A DNA stretch of 64,000 nt from Cucumis sativus (taxonomy: Eukaryota; Streptophyta; Magnoliopsida; Cucurbitales; Cucurbitaceae): NCBI RefSeq assembly GCF_000004075.3, contig NC_026658.2, positions 3,844,001-3,908,000 on the forward strand. Direction: 5' to 3'. The notes beneath the pieces are model-generated. The model did no database searches. It was not told the origin of the DNA and saw nothing but the letters and a program-made list of their open reading frames with translations. This document shows positions 1 through 12,429 of this stretch, piece after piece (within the stretch, counting starts at the first letter, position 1; every line of letters begins with the position of its first letter). The position numbers and the translations under genes were made by a program.

Positions 1-339
1 ATGGCCTTGCTATCTTAAGTCCTTTTACGAGTGACTTTTGGAGGTACTTCGGATCATCTTTCATTTCAACTTATTTATTTTAAATGTTAAACATATCTAA
101 TACATATACCATTTGCTGAATAGACAATTCCAGGTTAGTTTATAAAAAGGTTTGTGCCTATTTTTATTTTCTTTTACATTATGTAATCCCTCATTTCATT
201 ATTTGTATCAGTGAGAAATCACAAACTTTCTATTTTCTTCCTTGACTTATCATCAATAGATTGTTGTAGCTACTTTTTAAAAACCAAAAACTGGTTTCAT
301 GTAGTCACTTAATTATTTATTATTATTATTTTTTTGCAG
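1..339. other. Intron of the PLAC8-family gene (left edge)
   Basis: This stretch precedes the first recognisable exon and ends in a T-rich tract followed by a CAG acceptor at 337-339. I see no coding segment that would extend the PLAC8 protein, and the ATG at position 1 runs into a stop within six codons. It is read as intron, so the earlier exons lie outside the window. Confidence 0.6.
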
Positions 340-1723
340 TGGGCCTTGTGTATCATATTTGCTTCGTAAAAGAGCTTTATACAATGACATGTCAAGGTAA
401 TTTATTTTGTCTTTTGACTTCCTAAGAAATTGAAATTGTTTTGATTTTGCAAGTCATTTTTGTGTTTTGTTTTTCCACAGATATGTGTGCTGTGCAGGCT
501 ATATGCCATGTAGTGGCAGGTGTGGAGAAAGTAAATGCCCTGAATTTTGTCTGTGCACAGAGGTAAAAAATGTTTCAGTTGTAATAGTTATTTATGTAAT
601 TCCTTCTTTTGATTCTTTGAATGTTTTTCTGCCATAAATCTTACGATTTTCCAGTTATGTTTGTTACCCACAAGAAGTTGAAAACAAAACCGAGTACTCC
701 ATTTGTATTTGATTTGGTCTTGTGTGTAGGTGTGGCTAAACTGGTTGTAATTATTGACTCAAATTGTATCCAAAAATAAAATTTACTATGCTCCAGAAGC
801 AGAGAGAATATGATTAATAATAAAATTTCATTTCTGTACGTCAAGTGCAAGTGCGTTCATTGATCTTGGGTTCAGTATTTTTTGTACAGAGACTGGTGAA
901 TGCATTTCTTTTTGAATAGCATATTTATGTTTTACTCATATGTTACATGTTTTCATATTTATTCCTGCTTTCAGCACTGCTGCAGTTAACTTAATGCATT
1001 TTCATTTGATCTTCAAGGTTTTCCTCTGCTTTGGGAATTCAGTGGCCTCAACTCGATTTCTGTTGCAAGATGAATTCAACATACAGACAACACAATGCGA
1101 TAATTGCATTATCGTATGTACTATAAGCTCCGTCTCTCACTTTCTGTCTATAATTCCCTGTTCCCTTTATTCATGTGTTCTTAAATCATTCAGGGTTTTA
1201 TGTTCTGTCTACAACAAATAGCTTGCATATTTTCCATCGTTGCTTTGATAGTAGGAAGTGAAGAAATTCAAGAGGCTTCACAGCTGCTCTCTTGCTTGGC
1301 TGATATGGTTTATTGCTCGTAAGCTCGCACTTCCAAATCCGCTTATTATTCTCTTCCATTGTAACCAAGTTACTAACAACTCTTCTTTCAACAGGGTTTG
1401 CGCATGTATGCAGGTAAGGAGTGAAAAGATGCTTCAGGTATCAAAATTTAAACGATAAATGGTTAACTAATTGAGATGATTTGCAGACTCAACATAAAAT
1501 TGAGATGGATAAGAGAGATGGGGTGTTCGGAACACAAGCAATGGCAGTGCCTCCTGCTCAATATATGTCACGGATCGATCAGCCAATTCCTCCCTCGGTT
1601 GGATATCCACCACAACCTGCATACGGACAGCCCTATGCACCTCAGTCTCAAGGCTATCCAGCTCCGGGTTATCCACAACCAGGTTATCCACAACCAGGTT
1701 ATCCCCCTACTGGATATAGGTAA
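340..1723 (+). CDS. PLAC8-family cysteine-rich protein, 3' part (5' end outside window)
   Basis: Exons are 340-396, 481-562, 1018-1113, 1194-1318, 1395-1413 and 1487-1723, all with GT-AG borders and matching phases; the stop is TAG-free TAA at 1721-1723. The translated part starts GPCVSYLLRKRALYNDMSR, continues with a Cys-rich block (YVCCAGYMPCSGRCGESKC), a block ending TTQCDNCII, a hydrophobic segment around IACIFSIVALIVG, and VCACMQTQHKIEMDKRDG. These blocks match what I recall of the plant PLAC8 proteins typified by Arabidopsis At4g23470, At1g63830 and At5g41390. The tail is rich in Pro, Gly and Tyr with three near-identical PGYPQ-type repeats. Function of this plant subgroup is not established; membrane association is suggested by the hydrophobic Cys-rich core. 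One exon is only 19 nt. The N-terminus is missing because the gene begins left of the window. Confidence 0.8.
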
Positions 1724-3052
1724 TATCTGCACTCTTCCGCAGATTCCGCCATCATTCATTGTGTTTTTGTCCATGGTTTTATGATTTTCATCCAAGTTTG
1801 CTGCTCGCTCTCACTTGTATGTGTTGATTTGTATAATGAATTAATACTACAGAGTATATGGTGTGAAGTTGGTTAAAGAATGATTTGGATGTGCTAAATT
1901 TCTCGACTTCAGAACCTTTTTGTTTTAGCTGTGGGTGAAAATGGAAGTATTTCTCATTTGTTATTGTTTTCATGGTCAATGGAGACAAGCACATGCTTGG
2001 TTGAAAATAATAGTTTTCTTATTCATTAATTGCCTCACAATTCAGATCTACCATTTAAGAGATATTATTAATATTTTAACCAATAGCTTCGGGTTGGCTA
2101 TATAATCTTACTCATTAGAGGGAATGCTATTTTTTGGTTTATCATAGTAGCTAAGTAGGTTTCTTTTTCTCTACATGGATTTGTTCACATTTATTTTGAT
2201 GATATAATATTATTGCCATGCCACCCACTTTTCATCAACCTGCAATTCTGATGTTATTCTTATAGGGAAGATGCAATAATTGTGCAAACAATAAAGTAAT
2301 GCATAATTATTGAACCCTGTCAACATGTAATTTTAGCAAATGCATGAATTCCAATTATATCGTTGAAACAATTATGGCGGATTTGAAATTGCTCGTTAAA
2401 TGCTCAATATATGGTAACTTGTATTTCGTATCCCAATACCAATTCAAAATGATCTGTTAGGTGCTTAATAATACTAAGTTGTAATTTGTACTAGAATACC
2501 TTGTAACTTGGATGTGGTTGTAAACGAGGGGGTTGGTGTTGTACGATGAACTACATGCATTTTCAATTATTCAAAATATAACAAAATTCATATTCTATCG
2601 ATGTTAAACATTCAATGATAAATTTGAGACTTTGCTATGTTCGTAAATCTTTTCAACAAAGAAAATGAATGATACATAGGTCAAACTTATTACGATAAAT
2701 AAAACTTTATTGTAATTACACAAACATGTTACGAACAATAATTGAATCATATTAGATAATTAATAATACTCACTTAATACACCTAACACCCATTATATCT
2801 AATATCTTACAAACAAGTTCATGTTAACATAAAAATACATATATCAAAGCCCCTATATGTATATTCTCTATTAAATAATTGATATGCCAAACCCACATGT
2901 AATATATTAATACAACTATATGAAAGTCACTATATCTATCACCTATTAAATAATCACTTAAGGAAAAAACAAAAGAAATAGATATCATGAGAAAACCCTA
3001 AAGAAACTAAAGTGAAATAAACTTATTCAACTTTAGAAAAATTTATTTACTG
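1724..3052. other. Spacer between two convergent genes
   Basis: AT-rich sequence holding the 3' untranslated regions of the PLAC8-type gene (+) and the PADRE gene (-). Open frames here are short and have no family features. No repeat with clear borders was seen. Confidence 0.6.
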
Positions 3053-3721
3053 TTAAATCTCCAACAAGCCACCACTTTTGGAAGAAACACTTGGAGTAGC
3101 ATTGGCAGTGGCCGTCGACAAACTCCATTGATCGGAAAACGCCATTGACGACGAGAAGCTACTGCTCGTGCTTGTGCTTCCACATTTCGCCACAGTTCTG
3201 ACACTTTCAATCAATTCTTGAGTATGTCCTTCTTCTTCCAAAATCTCCACCAGTCTCTTTGGACTAATCACCAATTTCACTTTCCAAACCCCACCATTCT
3301 TCTCACTATACCGTGAAAACACCTCCGTTTGTGACCTCCTCAAAACCCCCTGATAATCAAACGACATTCTATACGGCGCCATCGCCGCCATCGCCGCCGC
3401 CGCTTCCGGCACACTATTCGACCGTACGTGCCCTTCACGCGCCCTTATAATCCCCATCTCCACCCCATCTTCTCCTCCTCTATTTCTTCCCCTGTTTCTC
3501 GGAAGCAAGTAGTATGATTTTCCGGGAAGCAGCTCCTCATTGTGAGGAAGTGGGTTCCAAAAAAGATCATGACTCTTGAATATTCCGTAACCGGGAAACT
3601 CATCGGCGATACAACCAACAGTAATCGGAGAACCCAACTCCATAATCCCACCATTAGATGTAATTACTTTGATTTTCCCCTGAATCTCCCCTGCCCCTCC
3701 GGCGAATAAGCAGTTACCCAT
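3053..3721 (-). CDS. PADRE (DUF4228) domain protein, 222 aa
   Basis: Single uninterrupted frame. The protein starts MGNCLFAGGAGEIQGKIKVI, so Gly2 and Cys4 form a possible N-myristoylation/palmitoylation site. The PADRE signature follows: a strand-like start (KIKVITSNGGIMEL), then GSPITVGCIADEFPGYGIF, then LPHNEELLPGKSYYLLPRN around residues 57-75, and a C-terminal helix with SPKRLVEILEEEGHTQELI near residues 152-170. The last 45 residues are Ser-rich and low complexity. PADRE proteins are plant-specific, mostly small and intronless, and often induced by pathogens or abiotic stress; their biochemical role is unknown. The start is the first Met and fits the usual MGNC beginning. The length is normal for the family. 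Confidence 0.92.
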   Translation of the reverse strand: MGNCLFAGGAGEIQGKIKVITSNGGIMELGSPITVGCIADEFPGYGIFKSHDLFWNPLPHNEELLPGKSYYLLPRNRGRNRGGEDGVEMGIIRAREGHVRSNSVPEAAAAMAAMAPYRMSFDYQGVLRRSQTEVFSRYSEKNGGVWKVKLVISPKRLVEILEEEGHTQELIESVRTVAKCGSTSTSSSFSSSMAFSDQWSLSTATANATPSVSSKSGGLLEI

Positions 3722-3900
3722 TGTGATAATAAAAACAGAGCTTTTCTTTTTTCTTCAAGTGGGTAATGTGAATGGTGTCGGTGAGGGAAGAATGGAGTGT
3801 TTTTACTTTTTGAAAATGAATGGCGGTGGATTTTATGGAGGTAGATTTAGGGTTGGAAAGAAAAAGAAGAAAGAAGGTGAAAAGAAAAAGGGAAGGAAGA

Positions 3901-3911
3901 ATATATATAAG
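3901..3911 (-). promoter_or_regulatory. Probable TATA box of the PADRE gene
   Basis: On the minus strand the sequence reads CTTATATATAT about 180 bp upstream of the ATG, in a purine-rich (plus strand) leader region. Position and sequence suit a plant core promoter. The transcription start is not known. Confidence 0.5.
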
Positions 3912-3956
3912 AAGGTGGGGATAATGGGGATAGGAGAGGAGAGGAGACCAAAGTAG

Positions 3957-6900
3957 AGAAGTGAGTAATGGTGTCTGTCTGCTCTAAAAATAAAAATTAT
4001 GTTATTAGTGGTGATGGCTGGATTTGTCCAACTGCTGTTTCTTCTTCTTCTTCGTCTTCTTCGTTCTTCATGTTCATACGCGTTTACTCATTACTTATTT
4101 ATTTCCATTATCCAACTGTTTTTCAATCTATATTTTTCTTTCCCCACCCTACCCTTCTTTTACCTTCTTTATTTCCTTTCCTTTTTAAATATTTACAAAA
4201 TATATTCTATTCATACACAACCAATTTTTCAAATAATTTTATATCTACACGTTCATACACCTCTATCAACGATACATCCCTTCTATGCTTACATTGGTAA
4301 AAAAAAAATTGTTAAAATATTAAATTTTAGAGGTAGTTGCACAACTCAAACGAGTTCGCAAATATAACAAAATTTATATTCAACTATTTCTCCAAAATTT
4401 ATAGTTTGAAAGATAAAATTGCTAGTATTTTTTTTTAATTGTCTAATCTTAAAACCTATGCTCTCAATGAGTTTCATTTTTAGTCAATTAAAAATTCTTT
4501 TTTATCGAAATTGGTTGAATAAGAACAATAATTTTAGTATGAAATGCTAGAACTATGTTTCATAATTTAGAGAGAAAATAGTTATAGGTATTAATTTCAT
4601 ACACTAAATTTAATATTTTTCCAAGAAAAATACTTGAATGTGGTCTAAGGCTACACTTACATTTGTAGAACTCACCAATTGCTCAACTCGTATGTGAATG
4701 TGATAAGAAATTTTAATATATATTAGTTGTACCTAAGTTATTTAAAATAGAGGAATTAAAAAGAAACATTTAAAAAGTACAAAGACAAAAATAATATTTC
4801 AACCACGTATTTGTTTTAATATTTGTATTGCAAAGATTTTTTTTTTCTTTTTTAAAAAAGAGAGAAATTACATCAAATCACAGAACATTTATAAAAAATA
4901 GTTATGACATCTACTTTTGCATATTGCAAATATAGCAAAATTAGTGATATCAAACGATAATCATAAGGTTATCGGAGGGCTATCAGATGGTAATTTTAGG
5001 TTTATCGACTTTTTAATTTGTTACTTTTGCAATTTAAAAAATACACTGACATGAGCTCTATTATCATAAATTATTTTTTTTGCTATTTTTGCAAGAACTC
5101 AAAAAAGATTGGGAAATTGCAATTATGACCATTTCATGAATAATAATTAAGAATATAACAACATTTTAAAAAAAATTGCAAATATAACAAAACTATCGTT
5201 GATAGACTTTGTATGGTTTATGAGTGACAGACCAATATCTACAACATGGTCTATCGGTGATGGACTTACATCATTGATAGAATTTGACAAATTTTGCTAT
5301 ATTTACAAATTTTTTAAAATGTTGTTATATACTTAATTATTTAAAATCTAATTACTAAATTTGCAACTATTTCAAAAAGATTTTTTTTAAAAAAAAAAAA
5401 CAAAATTTCATCGGGCTATTTATCCACATCAAACAAGGTTTTTTTAAAAAAAACCTAAAATTCAGTCAATTCTCATACATTTTAGGATAACGTGTTGCAA
5501 CAAAAAGTTGTTTGTGGTTAAGCTTATAAATATGAATGTACTTTAGATACAATACATTGATTCCTTATGTGTTACTCGTGATGCTTAGTGATTAAACTAC
5601 CCTCCAAGAATAGAGAACCAGGAATGAATCGAAGTGGTTAGTGACTCTTTAATAAATGTTTTGTTCGTTTAACCTCAAACGGGATGGATTAAACTTGTAA
5701 CTTAACCATATAAGATGAGATTGATATAAATAGAGTTATTGTCGATTAAAGCAAAAGGAATGAATGAGTGAAAGATTTTAGAAGATTCTTTAGTGCAAGT
5801 TTGTCTTCCTAGAAAAGGAACTCAATGGACCCGCCATGTAAACAAAAAAATAAAAATGGTTGCAATTAAAGCAAATTGACCAACTTTAGTGACTTTGGTT
5901 ATGCTTCAAAGTTGCTCCTATTCCATCTTTTCAACTCCATGAAAGAAAAAGTTGTAAATAACAAACCACACTTTTCCAACAACAATGAGTTTTTATGTGA
6001 AAATAGTTTTTCTTACTAACCCACTTCCGTTTATTTTACTCAACTATCCTACCGATTTACAATCATGATATTAAATTTTCGTTCATATGTTAGATTTGAC
6101 GATTTGGTTCGACATTGACATGAGAGGTGAATCGATATTTTTATTAATAATCTATGAAACATAGAAAAGAAGCAATAAAACTTTTCCAAGTGTGAATATA
6201 ATATTTAAGAACATTTTGTTTTCCAATTTGAATAATTTCTCTAATTTTGTTTTTGTTATATTTTTTATTTGTAGAACGAGGACTTTGATATTTACGTTAA
6301 CAACATCGTAAACCTTGTTCACAGCCATTACTATCTACTTAGATTTACTCTGAGAATGATGATTTATTATTACTTTAACGATCATCATATATCACTACAA
6401 TGATATTTTGCAAAAGACTAGCCTTCTTACCTAACTCTCACTCACTAGAGGAAGAACTCCTTTCTATTTTGCTTTTGCCAAATTACAATGTAAGGTGTTT
6501 AATAACAAATACTCTTTATTTTTAAAATAATCACACCACTTTACAATTTTTTAAGAAAAAATCACTTTGATCATAATTCATTAAAAAAGAAAAAAAATGT
6601 GAACTCATACCAAACTTGTGATCAAATTGCTTTTAAATAAAAGTAACCAAACACACAAGTTCATAATTAAACTACTTTTGTAAAATAAATAAATAATATT
6701 TGAAGAACAGATATTTTGTTAAGAAAGGTTGAAATTGAGAAGTATGGCAAACTCATCCTTCTTAACATTTCAAGCTATAACGTTTAAAAAAAAATAGATC
6801 TTTTTTATTTAACTATTTAAAATAAACTTTGAATGTATTCCAAAAACTATTTTGATTGGTTGCTAAACACGAACACGAACTCAGATGGGATATTACAGTG

Positions 6901-7224
6901 ATGTTTTTGGTGGGTGGGACCCACCAACTCCTAGAAAAACTGATATCCACATTTATGCCATTATCATCTTCTCTCAGGGATGATGCACAAAGTTAAAAGC
7001 CTACACATTCTGGTTGCTGCTTAAACACATTTCATTTCTACGCCCCGATAAACTCGAGTTTTGTTCCCGTCCACCTAGGTGGTATTGACATTCTATTCTC
7101 TTTCTATCCGGGAAAAACACGAATGAAAAGTATAAACAAAAAACTAATGCAAATAAGCAGATGTTATTATGTATAGGCAATGAGACCAGGGAAAAAATAA
7201 AAACTTGAGCCTGCCAGCATCAGT
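3957..7224. other. Intergenic AT-rich spacer
   Basis: No gene is supported. The left end (4037-4078) is a degenerate CTT/TTC repeat that creates a false poly-Ser frame. A foldback MITE sits at 5111-5373. A second, looser inverted sequence at about 4920-5096 carries the same GCAAATATAGCAAAA-type arms but its ends are unclear. The rest is AT-rich with no recognisable structure. Confidence 0.6.
5111..5373. mobile_element. Foldback MITE, Mutator-like, full copy (263 bp)
   Basis: The two halves form long imperfect inverted arms of roughly 80 bp: the left arm passes through ATAACAACATTTTAAA and TTGCAAATATAACAAAA, and the right arm through TTTTGCTATATTTACAAA and TTTAAAATGTTGTTAT. The centre is rich in GATAGA/TCTATC motifs. 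The element is flanked by the 9-bp direct repeat AAAAAGATT at 5102-5110 and 5374-5382. A 9-bp target duplication with long arms is typical of Mutator-type elements. A sister copy lies at 11844-12105. No coding capacity. Confidence 0.8.
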
Positions 7225-9917
7225 TCACAATCTCCTCCCAATCTTGGCGAACTGTCTCCCAATCCCAAATATGACTGCCTTCGTTAATAGTCCACGGTCA
7301 ATAGTGCAAGCTAGAGCAATCGCTCCACCAACCACAAGCAGTTTGGGAATGTTCTTCCCAACTGGTTTTTCAGATGACTTTGAACTACTTTGATCCTCCA
7401 ATGAATCATTATGAGAGCTGTTTTCTAGAGATCTCAAGTAGTCTACATTAACCTTAGTGTTGATCTGAGCCATGAAGGCGCAATGTGGTATGTCAGAACT
7501 CGATGCTCTCTCTTTTTGGTATGCTCGTAGCCCGGGATCAATCTTTTTGACAGTTCCCCACATTCCCTGCCGTACTCCGAGTTTAGCGATTTCCCATGGA
7601 ATGCCCATATCTTCATAGTGAAACAGTATAACCTCGCATGCTGTTAGCTGTCCATCCCCCTTTTTTGATTCAACTGCTCAGATATCCAATCAGAGAGGGG
7701 AAAAGGAACTCATTCTTAAGTCACATCTAGGAATGAGGAACTAATTTTCAAGTAGAAAAGAGAAATGGAATAGAATAGAGAAAAGGCTTCTGTAAAATTT
7801 ACGAGGCGTTCACATTTTCTTCAGCTTTGAAAACGACTACTTTGTAACACCACAATAGGACATCATGTGGTAATGTAACACTATAAGTGAAATAATAATG
7901 AAGAATATAGTTACCTGCACGAATGCACCAGCTCGAATAGTACAAATCAACCCGTCTTGGTTTGTTGCGTCTTGGTACCGAGGAACAAGGTACACTCTAA
8001 ACAAACATAAAAATATCACTGATTTATTGCCAGAAAATTAATTAGGAAAACAAATAGGAGAACAACAGACATTAGAGTACTTCTACAAAGAAAATCCAGA
8101 GACCTGTTCATGAGGGCTAGCATGTATTCAATAGGAATCACACCAAGTTAAAAGGAACAATGACTAACTAAAATTTCTCAGCATCACATAAACCCATAAA
8201 CTAATGAACTCGGATTGAATGAAACCTGATTATAATATCAACACAAACACACCCTTTTTGGCTAAACACAAAGATTGTAATTCCATTAATCACAGAGATA
8301 ACGATTCTATTCGAAAACTCTTCAGACTACTTGGGGTGGAGGGCACACGGAAGAGCTAATGTAAGAACCAAACATAGCACGACCAAGACAATACGAGGTT
8401 AATCACAAAAAGATAGTAAAATTCAAAGAGGAAATAAATAGAAGAATAATAAGGGGAAAAAAACCATGGGAATAAGCACAAGGTATCATGCCAGGGGGAG
8501 GTATGATTACTAGTTATACCTTAGTGACACAGTAATAAGACCGTCCTGCTTCCCAAATTCGTCGCCCAATTATATACTCTCTGTCACTACAGAAGAAAGG
8601 AAACTGAAGCAGCAAAGAAAAGGAAAAGCCCCATAAAACAGTGTCACCACCAAAATAAAAAGGGTAATAAAGAATTCATAACACAAATAGTAAAAAAAAA
8701 AACAACTGCCTCACCTTGCGCACCCAATGAACTACCATAGTTCCTGTTGTTGGGCACTCTGCCAAAGTTGTAGCAGATATAAGCATGTCGTCCCATTTTG
8801 ACCGAAAATCATCATCCCAAAAGAAATCCCTGACAATCTCCGGTGTTGCATTTTCATATACTGTTCTACTTCTATATTGTGGAGGTCCAGTCTAGTTAAG
8901 GCCACAAACCAGAGTGAAATAGTATAATAAGTTACAAAGTGTTACAGGGCGCAAATGGGACAAAAAATAGGACTTGGACAAAATCAAGGCTGATAAAACA
9001 ATGTAATACAGCCAGACTGCAGCTTCCATTTGGAACCAAATGAATTCAATATGGAAACCATTTTACAAGGATATCATACCTCAATCATTCATAAATGAAC
9101 GTTAACTGATTGAGTGAAATATATTTACTATAATTCAATTAGTAAACTAAGAAATGCATGTGAATTATGAACAATATTTTACTTCATAACTTATATATCT
9201 CCTAAATAAAATCATAGCAAAGGAGGCTACCTCAGGATCTCTTCTCCATGCCTGATAACTCATATTTGAAGTAGAACGATCCATCATTTTAATCCACGCA
9301 GGTCCTCCATCTTTTTCTTCAACTAGTTTACATAAATACTCCAAATCATCTTCATTCACAACTCTCAAATTTTCTCCTTCAAGTTCTGTCGAACTGGTGC
9401 ACAACAGAATCAGATGTTAGAAATGATTATTAACAAAGCATAACCAAATTCTCAACTTCAACCCATCCAGTCCAAATAACTAAACTTAACCAGCTACAAT
9501 TAACTCTGTTTTCAAGAAATGGATAATAATCAAAACCCACTGTATTATTGCTTAACTAAACAACCTGGAGTCAGAATCAGAACTTGACGGCATGGAAGAA
9601 GTTTCCTTCTCATCTTTTCCATCAAAGGAGCTAAGTATACAGCTGGGCATCTGAAAGTTCAAGGAATTGAAGCTCGGAAATGAACCCAACAACGAAAAAG
9701 AAGTCGACGACGACTTAGAATCATCCGAAACTGAAGAATCCATCATTTCTCTTCCCAAATTAGCCCATTTCGGTTTCCAAGTCCACCCCACCAAAACTCC
9801 AACAATAACCGCAATCCAAAGAGGAGCAATTAAGATCATAAGCTCGCCAAACACATCAACAATTCTGGGTCTCCCCAAAATCTCCGCCAAAATGGAAAGC
9901 AAGGCCATTAGAATCAA
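7225..9917 (-). CDS. START-domain lipid-transfer family protein, 435 aa
   Basis: Six exons on the minus strand: 9565-9917, 9231-9393, 8715-8891, 8520-8603, 7915-7996 and 7225-7673. All introns are GT-AG and the joined frame of 436 codons closes exactly. Residues about 24-47 (LMILIAPLWIAVIVGVLVGW) form an N-terminal membrane segment, followed by WKPKWA and a Ser-rich linker. The START domain runs from about residue 130 (VNEDDLEYLCKLVEEKDGG) through MSYQAWRRDPE, YENATPEIVRDFFWDDDFR, TTGTMVVHWVRK, FFCSDREYIIGRRIW, SSWCIRAVESKKGDGQ and EVILFHYEDMGIPWEIAKLG to about 345. A hydrophobic C-terminal segment follows around residues 400-430. This matches the plant START proteins of the At4g14500/At3g23080/At5g54170 type, called polyketide cyclase/lipid transport superfamily. 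The ligand is unknown; two hydrophobic ends suggest a membrane-tethered lipid carrier. The Met at 9917 gives the family's usual N-terminus. Confidence 0.93.
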
Positions 9918-9994
9918 TCAAAAAAGAAAAAAAGAAAAACCCTCAAATTTAATCAAACAGATAGGCGTCGAAGCACATAGATTCAAGGGTTTCA

Positions 9995-10017
9995 AGAGAG
10001 AGAGAGAGAGAGAGAGA
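9995..10017. repeat. (AG)n microsatellite in the START gene leader
   Basis: An uninterrupted AG run lies about 80 bp upstream of the START-gene ATG, so on the coding strand it is a (CT)n tract. CT-rich tracts are common in plant 5' leaders and core promoters. It is a likely length-variable site. Confidence 0.9.
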
Positions 10018-10259
10018 AAAAAAGCGGGTTCTACTCCAAATCGATTCCAATGATTACAAGAAGGTGCAAAGAAGTATAAAATAATGGAAGAATTTGAAGA
10101 TGAACAAATAGATTTAGATATAGTTTGTGAGAGTATAAAGAAGAGATGAAGAAAAAGACAAGAAGTTGAGAATTGGGTGTGGATAAGGATTCGGAGATAG
10201 CGGTAGAGAAGGATACCCTTAAGATTGCCGTAGGCCCAAACAATTTTTCATTCATTTTC

Positions 10260-12429
10260 TTTTTTCTTCATTTTTTCCCAATTTCATATGGTTGCTAAAT
10301 TAACATTACATTTTGAGGCTATTCTCTCTTCACTTCTAGTATCCACCAAAACTTGTTGCAAGCTGACAATCTGCCCCTATCAATCAACGTACTTCTAAAT
10401 TTAATGAATTAAATATCTCTTCCCGAGCTAGTTGTGATTCACACAAAGTTGTTGTATTTGATTCAAAACATTTTCATCATCTCTTACAACTTCTCTTCTT
10501 TCTTCTACCCTTTTTGTCCTCTTCATAGTTCATTAAAGTCGATGAACGACTAAAGGCATATGTTTGATGAAACGATGATCATGAAACCTTTTCTATAAAG
10601 AATGTTCAAGTATAATAAGTTGATATTGGATCGCCAAAATAAGCTTAACTCAGTGATAATTTTAGTATGTCATTATAAGGTTCAATTATTTATCACTTTT
10701 ACAATTGTTGTACTAAAAACCTCCTTTTGTACTAACATGTTCGAGGCAACTATTTTGAAACAACTCGTTCCAAATTTTAGACATTATATTTGTATGGATG
10801 AATATGAGACTATTGAAAGTAAAATTTAAACATCCTCTTCCGTTTAACTCATATGTTTGAGGCTACCATTCATATCCCACTTGTTCCAAGTTTTTTCTTA
10901 ATTCGAAACAGAACTATGACTTCAATCTTAAAATGAGTTTTCTATTTCATTCATTTGTGGTGAATACAATTCGAAAACCCTCTTATCACATTAATACAAT
11001 CTTAAAAAATTATCATCATTGAGTTTGGCATCATATATGGTCTCAAGAGTAATCGTATTAGGCTTTGGCAATATGCATATATATGATTGTACGACTCTTT
11101 TTAGCAATTCTATGTTGGAAAAGTTCCATGCAGTTTGCTTTTGGTTTCCTCTAAAACGATCTCACATCATTGGAGATAATTGACTTTCTTTTATGATTTT
11201 TTTTTATTGTAATTCCATTCAATAAAATTTTAATAATTTAAGCAACCGTTAAACTAAAAGAAGGTCGAACAAAAACAAAAACAACATTCAAGATTACTTG
11301 GAAGCATGGACAAGGAAAGACAATTTTTTTTTCAAACCATGTCAAGTGCTACTATTTTCATGCAAAGGGCCAACAAGTGCACAAATAGGAATTCAAATAA
11401 CATGCAACGTTTTAATCACTATCCCTTTTGTTTTAACCACAAATGTCCTTCTCCACTAGTTAACCTAAATTATTATAATCAACAAAACACTAACATAATC
11501 TTAAATGTTATTGAAATTTGAGTTCACTCCCATCTTCATAAAAATTGATTTCATCATCAGTAAAACATAGTTATCTCACGAACTTTACCTTGTGACTATA
11601 GAAATTAAATTCTTTTGTGCAAATGACATTAACCATATTTGCTCACACTTTCTAGTAAACAACTATTTGAATAACCTCTTTATTTGAATAATCCAGAAGG
11701 TCCCAATATAGGTTGATCAACTTTTTGAAATGAGTTAGGACATACTCTCTTTCCCAAATTTCAAATTATCTCGTTTCTTCTTTCACTTTTACCTTTTATC
11801 TAGTTTGATTAAAAATACAACTTTATGTCACAAAAATATAAAGGAAAATTGTAATTGATGGCCATTTGAGGAATAGTAATTAAAGATATAGCAACATTTT
11901 AAATAAAAAATTGCAAATATAGCAAAACTATCGTTGATAGACTTGTATCACTGATAGACTCGTATGATCTATCTGTGATAGACCAATTTTTACAACATGA
12001 TCCGTTTGATAGAATTTGACAAATTTTATTATATTTGTAATTTTTAAAAAATATTGTTATATACTCAATTATTTTAAATTTAATGGCTAAATTTGCAACT
12101 ATCCCAAATATAAAGGGTACCATACATTTACCCATACTAGGTTGATGGAGTGTTCACAACATTATGGAAACTAAATTAAATATATTAAAAAATGGTAAAA
12201 TTAAAAAAGGAAAAAGTAAAAAAAAACCTACACATATCCTTATGCGACTTGTAATATTGATATTATCATCAATATTCTAAATATAAGTTTTGGTTCATGA
12301 AATAGAAAGCAAATGAGTGAATTTGGAGTGTAATAAAAGTTTAAAATTGCATAAACTATGATTAAAATTAAATTTAAGCATATGACAAAATTGAAACTAT
12401 AGAGAAAGAATATGAAGAATATTCTGTAG
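10260..12429. other. Intergenic spacer between START and AFR-like genes
   Basis: No gene is supported; the open frames are short and AT-driven. It contains one complete foldback MITE (11844-12105). The part from about 10260 to 11833 shows no repeat with clear borders. Confidence 0.6.
11844..12105. mobile_element. Foldback MITE, Mutator-like, full copy (262 bp)
   Basis: Same family as the copy at 5111-5373. It begins GAAAATTGTAATTGATGGCC and ends GCTAAATTTGCAACTATCCC, which are imperfect inverted copies of each other. It is flanked by a perfect 10-bp direct repeat AAATATAAAG at 11834-11843 and 12106-12115. The centre carries several CTATC/GATAG palindromes. No coding capacity. Nine- to eleven-base duplications with long inverted arms point to a Mutator-like transposase as the mobilising enzyme (inference). 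Confidence 0.85.

Noticed and set aside
1..60. ATG at the first base as a gene start
   Set aside because: The frame stops after five codons and the region ends in an intron acceptor, so it is intronic.
3968..4367. Plus-strand frames with poly-Ser and Leu/Phe-rich content
   Set aside because: They arise from a degenerate CTT repeat and pyrimidine-rich promoter DNA of the PADRE gene; no family features.
9667..10053. 128-residue plus-strand frame opposite the START gene
   Set aside because: It is the antisense shadow of the START gene first exon and its leader; the minus-strand gene closes perfectly.
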